Positions 6,837 through 11,701 of a DNA stretch of 11,701 bases are shown piece after piece (positions within the stretch are counted from its first letter, which is position 1; each line of letters opens with the position of its first letter). Source of the DNA: an uncultured Porphyromonadaceae bacterium (GTDB taxonomy: Bacteria > Bacteroidota > Bacteroidia > Bacteroidales > Muribaculaceae); assembly GCA_905193995.1 (NCBI GenBank), contig CAJJQT010000035.1, positions 1 to 11,701 of the forward strand. The letters run 5' to 3'. Made by a program: the position numbers and the translations under genes. Under the pieces are notes generated by a model. The model was not told the DNA's origin. It was given only the letters and a program-made list of their open reading frames with translations, and ran no database searches.

Positions 6837-7713
6837 CTACGACCTTGTTAAGCTGGTCCTCCCAATCGTAGCGGGCCGCGTCTACCTCGACAAGACGGGC
6901 ACCGGTGCCCTTGATGACGGCCTCGGCCTGCCCCGGATTGCAGTAGCCGTGACTGAAGAATACCCGTACGCCGTGCTCGCGGGCCTCGTCAATGACATTG
7001 CGCAGAGTCTGGAGCGACACCTCCTTGTTGTCGGCCGAGACGGAAATCTGCTCGAAGCCGTAGTCGCGGGCGAAATAGCTCAGAGTCGGATGCCATACGA
7101 GAAAAGCGCTGTCCTTCGCCGCGGCGAGGCGCTCGGTGAATGCGCGGTCCAGCGAATCGAGATGGCGGTCCAGCGCCATGAAGCGGCGGTCGTACTCATC
7201 GGCGTGTTCGGGATCAGTGAGCAGCATCTGGTTGTACATGACGCGGCTGATCTTGCGCATGTTCTTCACCGAAGCCCAGTAGTGAGGATCGGCGAAATCG
7301 TCGGGCCGCACATTGTCGCCGACAAAATTGCTGTGGCCATGGCCGTGCGTGCCGTATATAGGATCGATGCCTGCGGAGGTATCCACTACCTTCACGTCGG
7401 GGCTGAGGCTGCGCACGACGGTGTTCTCGAACGGCAGATTGCCTATCGTGAAGTACACCGCGCTGTTGTCGACGTCGCGGCGGCTGGTCAGCGTCGGATC
7501 GAACGTCTCCGGATTGCCGCCCTGCGGCAGCACGGAGACCACCCGGAAGCGGTCGCCCACCAGTTGTTCGAGAATATATCGTTGGGGCTCGAGACTCACA
7601 GCGATCACAGGGCGGCTGTCGGCCTTTTTGCCGCAGGCGACAGCCACGAATGCCAGGGCCGCGAACACAGCGGGCAGCAGCCTCGGCAACGCCATTTTGC
7701 TTACTTTCTCCAT
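6817..7713 (-). CDS. znuA: Zinc/manganese-type ABC transporter substrate-binding lipoprotein
   Basis: A 298-residue cluster A-I metal-binding protein, probably anchored as a lipoprotein facing the periplasm. The N-terminus has a hydrophobic stretch (LLPAVFAALAFVAVAC) ending in a lipobox-like Cys at 27. Expected metal-site motifs are present: DPHYWAS (H144), WHPTLSYFARDYGF (H208) and VDAARYDW (D278). The first ligand region reads NPETFDPT (E69 region), where classical ZnuA has His. A short His-rich loop GTHGHGHSNF (H123, H125, H127) lies between sites, as in zinc-specific members. It is the first gene of a two-gene unit with znuC, overlapping it by 20 bases, and has a well-formed Bacteroidetes promoter just upstream. 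Zinc is the best guess from the His-rich loop. A start at Met7 would still leave a usable signal peptide. Confidence 0.88.
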   Translation of the reverse strand: MEKVSKMALPRLLPAVFAALAFVAVACGKKADSRPVIAVSLEPQRYILEQLVGDRFRVVSVLPQGGNPETFDPTLTSRRDVDNSAVYFTIGNLPFENTVVRSLSPDVKVVDTSAGIDPIYGTHGHGHSNFVGDNVRPDDFADPHYWASVKNMRKISRVMYNQMLLTDPEHADEYDRRFMALDRHLDSLDRAFTERLAAAKDSAFLVWHPTLSYFARDYGFEQISVSADNKEVSLQTLRNVIDEAREHGVRVFFSHGYCNPGQAEAVIKGTGARLVEVDAARYDWEDQLNKVVDELTRD

Positions 7714-7741
7714 GATTCAGTCATTGACAGTTAGGTCGCGG

Positions 7742-7776
7742 CAAAGTTACAAAACATTTTCAATACGGCCACAAAA
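7742..7776 (-). promoter_or_regulatory. Bacteroidetes-type promoter for znuAC
   Basis: On the minus strand TTTTG (7776-7772) is followed after 22 bases by TAACTTTG (7749-7742), an exact match to the TAnnTTTG -7 element of Bacteroidetes sigma-ABfr promoters, with a TTG-type -33 element at near-normal spacing. The predicted transcript start is about 7735, leaving a leader of roughly 20 bases before the znuA ATG. The spacer contains a weak AT-rich dyad (7746-7766, GT..AAA..TTT..AC) that could hold a Fur/Zur-family repressor, but the symmetry is too poor to call an operator. Confidence 0.65.
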
Positions 7777-7798
7777 TAAGCACAGATTTTTTCGTAAC

Positions 7799-7850
7799 CT
7801 CTGCCGGTTTAACACATATTTTTAAGGAATGTGAAGAATATGCGGCAGAG
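7799..7850 (+). repeat. Nested inverted repeat in the amylase upstream region
   Basis: CTCTGCCG at 7799-7806 is perfectly complementary to CGGCAGAG at 7843-7850. Just inside, CATAT (7815-7819) is complementary to ATATG (7838-7842), which abuts the right-hand arm. Together they could form a 13-bp interrupted stem with an 8-base bulge on the left side and an 18-base loop. It lies 60-110 bases before the amylase start in an AT-rich stretch. It may be a leader RNA hairpin or a DNA operator. A weak -7-like TATTTTTA (7817-7824) sits inside it, without a convincing -33 box. Confidence 0.45.
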
Positions 7851-7853
7851 AGG

Positions 7854-7879
7854 CCCGGGCTGAACCAACCGGGACCCGG
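7854..7879 (+). repeat. Competing GC hairpins upstream of the amylase start
   Basis: CCCGG (7854-7858), CCGGG (7869-7873) and CCCGG (7875-7879) can pair in mutually exclusive ways: first with second (10-base loop), CCGGG at 7855-7859 with third, or second with third as a short CCGG-GAC-CCGG hairpin. It lies 33 bases before the amylase ATG, so it would be in the mRNA leader. No long U-run follows, so it is not a standard terminator. Confidence 0.35.
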
Positions 7880-7911
7880 ACTTGTTAAAATATCTATACA
7901 ACCATGATCAG

Positions 7912-10683
7912 ATGAAAAGACTCATACTATTTATCGCAACAGCCGCGGCGGCGCTCACGCCTGCAGCCGCACAGGTGGTGACGACGTCGCCCGCCATAGT
8001 GCAGACCGACAGCCGCAACATAGTGATCACCTTCCATGCCGACCGGGGCAACAGGGGCCTGGCCGGAATCGGCAGCAACCAGAAAATCTACGCACACACG
8101 GGCGTGATCACCAACGAATCCACTTCGCCGTCCGACTGGCAGTACGCGCCTGCATGGGGCGACAATTCGGCCAAATATCAGATGACTTATGCCGGTCCCG
8201 ACACATGGACCCTGACCATACCCGACATCAACACCTTCTACGGCATCACCAAGCCCGGCGTGACGGTCGAGAAGCTGGCATTTGTATTCCGCAACGCCGA
8301 CTCTTCGCGCGAAGGCAAGGGCGAGGGTGGCACCGACATATTCGTCGACGTGCTCCCGGCCGGTTTCCAGCTTGTACTGACATCCACCCTCCGCGGCCCC
8401 GTCGTCACCGACAGTGCGCCGGTTACATTCACGGCCTACACCACATCGCCGGCCGACATCTCGATCTACTACAACTCGACCGACAATACCATAGCCTCGG
8501 CGTCGGGCGTCACGACGCTTACCGGCACCGCCGAGTTCACCGCCACAGGCGACTACACCGTCTACGCCACCGCCCGCACCGCAGCCGGGAGCGTGACAAA
8601 GTCCGTAAGCCTTGTGCGCACGGGCCAGTCGGCCGAAGCCCCCTACCCCGGGGGCTCGCCGCGCATGGGCGCCGTGGCCATGCCCGACGGCTCAGTCACG
8701 TTCTGCCTCGCCGCGCCCGGCAAATCTAATGTGATGCTCGTCGGATCATGGGACGGATACAAGGTATCGGCAGCGTCGGTGATGAGCAAGACCACCGTCG
8801 GCGGCATTCCCTATTTCTGGACTACGGTCAAGGGCATAAGCGACGGACGCGACTACATCTACTACTTCCTTGTCGACGGCAACACGCCGGTCGGCGATCC
8901 CTACGCCCGGCTTGTGCTCGATCCGTGGAACGACCGATACATAAGCTCCGACGTGTTCCCCGACATGCCCCTCTACCCCTCGGACGCGGTTCAGAACACG
9001 CCGGTGGCTGTATTTAATTCCTCAATGGATGACTACGCCTGGCGCGTGACATCGTTCAAGGGCGTCGCCCAATCGGACCTGATAATATACGAACTGCTCA
9101 TCCGCGACTTCACCGGCACCGAAGGTCAGTCGCGCGGCGAAGGTACCGTACAGGGCGTCATCGGCAAGCTCGACTATCTCGAGGAGCTGGGCGTCAACGC
9201 GATAGAGCTGCTTCCGATCATGGAGTTCAACGGCAACAACTCCTGGGGCTACAACACCAACTTCTACTTCGCACCCGACAAGGCCTACGGCACCCCCGAC
9301 GACTACCGGCTGCTCATCGACGAAGCCCATCGCCGCGGCATGGCCGTTATACTCGACATCGTCTTCAACCAGAGCGACGGGCTGCATCCCTGGTACATGA
9401 TGTACCCGATCGCCTCGAATCCCTTCTACAACGGCTCAGCCCCCCACGCCTACAGCGTGCTCAACGACTGGAATCAGGACTATCCCCTTGTACAGCAGCA
9501 GTGGAAGGACGCCCTGAAATACTGGATGACAGCCTATAAGGTCGACGGGGTCCGATTCGACCTCGTAAAGGGCCTGGGCAACAATGACTCGTACGGCAAC
9601 ACCTACAATCCGGCGACCAACATGTGGGGCACGCCTTCCGACGCCAACACCAACCGCTTCAACGCTACCCGCGTCGCCCGCATGAAGGAACTGCACGCCG
9701 CCATGAAGGAAGTCAACCCCGACGCCTACTTCATCAACGAAAACCTGGCCGGAGCGCAGGAGGAGAACGACATGGCCGCCGACGGCGAAATCAACTGGGC
9801 CAACATCAACACCGAATCGCGCCAGTTCGCCATGGGCTACAGCAGCAATTCGTCACTCAACCGATTCTACGCGCCGCTCGACTCGCGCACCTGGGGGTCG
9901 ACCGTCAGCTACGCTGAAAGCCACGACGAAGAGCGAATGGCCTACTCGCAGCTGCGCAACGGCGCCACCGGCATCCGCGGCAACATTTCCAACTCGATGC
10001 GGCGCCTCGGATCCGTGGCCGCCCAGATGCTGATGACGCCCGGCGCGCACATGATATGGCAGTTCCAGGAGTTCGGCGCCGACCAGACTACCAAGAACGG
10101 CTCCGGCAACGACACGTCGCCGAAGAAGGTCGTATGGTCGTACCTCAACAACGCCAACCGCGCCGGCCTCAGGCAGAACTATCTCGAGCTGTGCCACATC
10201 CGCTCGATGAACGCCGACATGTTCACCAGCGACGTGACCACGACCGTAAGCTGCGACTCATGGAACGGCCGTTCGATAGCCCTCGTCAAGGGCTCAAAAG
10301 CCATCTACATGGTCGTAAATCCGTCCACCACGGCCCAGGCGCGCGTCTCGGCCCCGGTCAATCTCTCTTCAAACAAATATAAACTGCTCTCGTGCAGCTA
10401 CAACACCACGCCCCAGCCCACCTCGACGGGCGTGATACTGCCCGCAGGCGCTTACGCCGTCTACGGCACGCTCGACTGCGCCGGCACCGGCGACGACATC
10501 ATGGCCGACTCCGGCAGCTCCATCCGCATCTACGGCGACTACGGCCGCATCGTGGTCGAAGGCGACGCCGTCGACGTCAGAGCCTACACGCTGACCGGCC
10601 GCCAGGTTCCGCTCAGCGGACTCGATCCGGGCGTATACATCGTCCGGGCCGACAACTCTATTGCAAAGGTGACGGTTAGGTGA
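7912..10683 (+). CDS. Secreted GH13 alpha-amylase-family protein with T9SS C-terminal domain
   Basis: A 923-residue multidomain glycoside hydrolase expected to cleave alpha-glucans outside the cell. Residues 1-20 are a signal peptide (LILFIATAAAALTPAAA|Q). Then come an N-terminal beta domain (about 22-147; IYAHTGVITNES, FVFRNADSS), an Ig-like domain (about 150-245), a CBM48/E-set-like domain (about 249-345; VMLVGSWDGYKV) and the GH13 barrel (about 388-760). GH13 motifs: region I LDIVFNQ (D482), region II VDGVRFD (nucleophile D550), region III INENLAG (acid/base E610), region IV ESHDEER (D672). Region I has Gln487 where most GH13 enzymes have His. A beta domain follows, then a C-terminal tail (about 870-923) with YTLTGRQV, PGVYIVR and a final AKVTVR, typical of T9SS sorting domains. 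The start is the ATG at 7912, which gives a clean signal peptide; the frame is open upstream but without a good start. No SusC/SusD genes adjoin it. Linkage specificity is not predictable here. Confidence 0.92.
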   Translation: MKRLILFIATAAAALTPAAAQVVTTSPAIVQTDSRNIVITFHADRGNRGLAGIGSNQKIYAHTGVITNESTSPSDWQYAPAWGDNSAKYQMTYAGPDTWTLTIPDINTFYGITKPGVTVEKLAFVFRNADSSREGKGEGGTDIFVDVLPAGFQLVLTSTLRGPVVTDSAPVTFTAYTTSPADISIYYNSTDNTIASASGVTTLTGTAEFTATGDYTVYATARTAAGSVTKSVSLVRTGQSAEAPYPGGSPRMGAVAMPDGSVTFCLAAPGKSNVMLVGSWDGYKVSAASVMSKTTVGGIPYFWTTVKGISDGRDYIYYFLVDGNTPVGDPYARLVLDPWNDRYISSDVFPDMPLYPSDAVQNTPVAVFNSSMDDYAWRVTSFKGVAQSDLIIYELLIRDFTGTEGQSRGEGTVQGVIGKLDYLEELGVNAIELLPIMEFNGNNSWGYNTNFYFAPDKAYGTPDDYRLLIDEAHRRGMAVILDIVFNQSDGLHPWYMMYPIASNPFYNGSAPHAYSVLNDWNQDYPLVQQQWKDALKYWMTAYKVDGVRFDLVKGLGNNDSYGNTYNPATNMWGTPSDANTNRFNATRVARMKELHAAMKEVNPDAYFINENLAGAQEENDMAADGEINWANINTESRQFAMGYSSNSSLNRFYAPLDSRTWGSTVSYAESHDEERMAYSQLRNGATGIRGNISNSMRRLGSVAAQMLMTPGAHMIWQFQEFGADQTTKNGSGNDTSPKKVVWSYLNNANRAGLRQNYLELCHIRSMNADMFTSDVTTTVSCDSWNGRSIALVKGSKAIYMVVNPSTTAQARVSAPVNLSSNKYKLLSCSYNTTPQPTSTGVILPAGAYAVYGTLDCAGTGDDIMADSGSSIRIYGDYGRIVVEGDAVDVRAYTLTGRQVPLSGLDPGVYIVRADNSIAKVTVR

Positions 10684-10700
10684 GACCCGCCGCCTGCAAG

Positions 10701-10743
10701 AAACCCCGCGACAAACGGCCTCGGCCGCCCGTCGCGGGGTTTT
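10701..10743. terminator. Strong intrinsic terminator between convergent genes
   Basis: AAACCCCGCGAC (10701-10712) is perfectly complementary to GTCGCGGGGTTT (10731-10742), a 12-bp stem, and is followed by TTTTA in the plus direction. The loop itself contains a smaller CGGCC/GGCCG stem (10716-10727). It begins 17 bases after the amylase stop. In the opposite direction the stem is followed by TTTC, so it probably serves as a terminator for both converging genes, more strongly on the plus strand. Confidence 0.9.
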
Positions 10744-10761
10744 ACTGTCAACTGGCTCGGT

Positions 10762-11701
10762 TCAGCGGACGATTACCTTGCCGGCTGCCGCGCCGATACG
10801 GACCACATAGAATCCGGGAGCGACACTGACGGTAGCCGAACCGGTGAACGATGCGAGCACGCGGCCCGCTGCATCAGCCACGACTACCGGAGCACTTTCA
10901 TCGGCAGCGTCGATGGCGATGGCGCCGTCGAGGGCGCGCACGCTGTTGCCTGCGGCCACGGCATCGGTCACCGACGAGCTGAGTTTCACCTCCATCAGAT
11001 CCGACACGTCGGATTTCACGCCGGCGGCGTTCACGGCCGTCACTGCGTAGCTCATGCGCGTGACTCCCTGCGGAGCGGCTACGGCGTACGATGTGACATT
11101 GCCGACGTTGCGGGCTGTGAAGTCGGGCATGGCGACCTCGCGCTCCCCGCCTACACATACCTTTATGTCGTCGACTGCCAGATTGCCTGCGCCGAGCTTG
11201 TAGAAGACGAGCTTCACCGCATGGACGCCTTCGGGAATATCGCTTACCTCGATGAGCTCGCCGCCCTGCTGGTACGAGATTTCCTCATGCTTCAGCAGCA
11301 GGATCCAGTCATCGTCGGTCACGGGCTGCCCGGGCTTGGCCGTGAGGCCCTGCACCTCAAGATAGTTGATCTTCGAATTGCCGGCATTGCGTACCCAGGC
11401 CTCGAACGAGATGACATTATCCTCGTATACAGGAGTCTGGATATACTGGCCGAGCTTGGCGAGCTTCAGCGAAGGCCTGCCCGACTCCGGGCCTACATAG
11501 TTGGCCGACGTATAGTAGTCGGACGAGTTGCCCGACCATCCGGCGTTGATCTTGAAACTGTTGTCGGATCCGAAATCGGCCATCGAAGTGGCAGGTTCGA
11601 TATCGGTGAACGCGCTGACATCGAGAAGATAGCTTTCAGCACCTTCCACGGCGTCCCAGTTGGCCACAAAGCCCGTAGCGGTAAGGGCGGTGGCGGGTTT
11701 C
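10762..11701 (-). CDS. Fibronectin-III-like T9SS-targeted protein, 3' part (partial)
   Basis: The C-terminal 312 residues of a secreted protein; the reading frame runs off the window end without a start. A start at 11667 is not real: that codon is GTG inside a fibronectin-III-like strand (ATGFVANWDAVEGAESYLLDV). Next comes a jelly-roll-like segment (roughly SFKINAGWSGNSSDYYTSAN through LGAGNLAVDDIKVCVGG), resembling carbohydrate-binding or choice-of-anchor modules of exported Bacteroidetes proteins, then another FN3-like stretch (MSYAVTAVNAAGVKSDVSD). The end (VVVADAAGRVLASF, PGFYVVR, GKVIVR) has the GR, GxYxVR and final KxxVR elements of a T9SS sorting domain. The catalytic or adhesive part, if any, lies beyond the window. 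Proteins of this type are often nucleases, proteases or adhesins; I cannot choose. It converges on the amylase gene with a shared terminator. Confidence 0.8.
   Translation of the reverse strand, partial: KPATALTATGFVANWDAVEGAESYLLDVSAFTDIEPATSMADFGSDNSFKINAGWSGNSSDYYTSANYVGPESGRPSLKLAKLGQYIQTPVYEDNVISFEAWVRNAGNSKINYLEVQGLTAKPGQPVTDDDWILLLKHEEISYQQGGELIEVSDIPEGVHAVKLVFYKLGAGNLAVDDIKVCVGGEREVAMPDFTARNVGNVTSYAVAAPQGVTRMSYAVTAVNAAGVKSDVSDLMEVKLSSSVTDAVAAGNSVRALDGAIAIDAADESAPVVVADAAGRVLASFTGSATVSVAPGFYVVRIGAAAGKVIVR

Noticed and set aside
7882..7911. TTG start giving the amylase 10 extra residues
   Set aside because: TTG is a poor start here, and the ATG at 7912 gives a textbook signal peptide (MKRLILFIA...).
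11665..11667. Start codon for the last minus-strand gene
   Set aside because: The codon is an internal GTG; the frame is open to the window end and the fibronectin-III strand begins upstream of it.
1..11701. CRISPR array, tRNA, rRNA, insertion sequence, phage or defence genes
   Set aside because: No repeat-spacer pattern, cloverleaf, transposase or defence-type protein is visible; coding content is ordinary chromosomal.

Overview
The window looks like chromosome from a GC-rich member of the order Bacteroidales, possibly Muribaculaceae or a relative (family level is a guess). The evidence is the dnaN / exonuclease / coaBC / DUF4835 (PorD) / recN / rlmB gene order, the lack of consistent Shine-Dalgarno sequences, a Bacteroidetes-type promoter (TTTTG ... 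TAACTTTG) in front of the zinc-binding protein gene, and two proteins ending in type IX secretion (T9SS) sorting domains. I see no rRNA, tRNA, CRISPR array, insertion sequence or phage gene. Base composition is uniform in the genes; only the intergenic stretches near 5975-6030 and 7740-7850 are AT-rich.

Region 1 (1-5431, plus strand) is a tightly packed operon. It holds the 3' end of the sliding clamp gene dnaN, a DEDDh 3'-5' exonuclease with an ExoX-like C-terminal domain, bifunctional coaBC (coenzyme A synthesis), an exported DUF4835/PorD-family protein, recN (double-strand break repair) and an RlmB-type 23S rRNA 2'-O-methyltransferase. From the exonuclease onward each junction overlaps by 4, 4, 4 and 1 bases, which suggests co-transcription and translational coupling. 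The CoaBC decarboxylase half carries Asp and Ser where the classical family has catalytic Asn and Cys.

Region 2 (5441-7713, minus strand) holds a znuA-znuC pair (zinc/manganese-type solute-binding lipoprotein and ABC ATPase, overlapping by 20 bases), then a clear intrinsic terminator, then a guanine deaminase gene. No ABC permease gene follows znuC, so the transporter as encoded here is incomplete. guaD converges on rlmB with only 9 bases between the stop codons.

Region 3 (7714-7911) is a divergent intergenic region. It has a good promoter for znuA and, on the other side, an unusual leader with nested inverted repeats before the amylase gene.

Region 4 (7912-11701) holds a large secreted GH13 alpha-amylase-family enzyme with a T9SS C-terminal domain. 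It is convergent, across a shared strong hairpin terminator, with the 3' part of a second T9SS-tailed protein carrying fibronectin-III-like sequence. This suggests a cell that exports polymer-degrading or adhesive proteins through T9SS; the PorD-family gene in region 1 fits that. I did not find an obviously new multi-gene system. The most unusual items are the CoaBC active-site substitutions, the permease-less metal transporter with a Cys/His-rich ATPase N-terminus, and the structured amylase leader.
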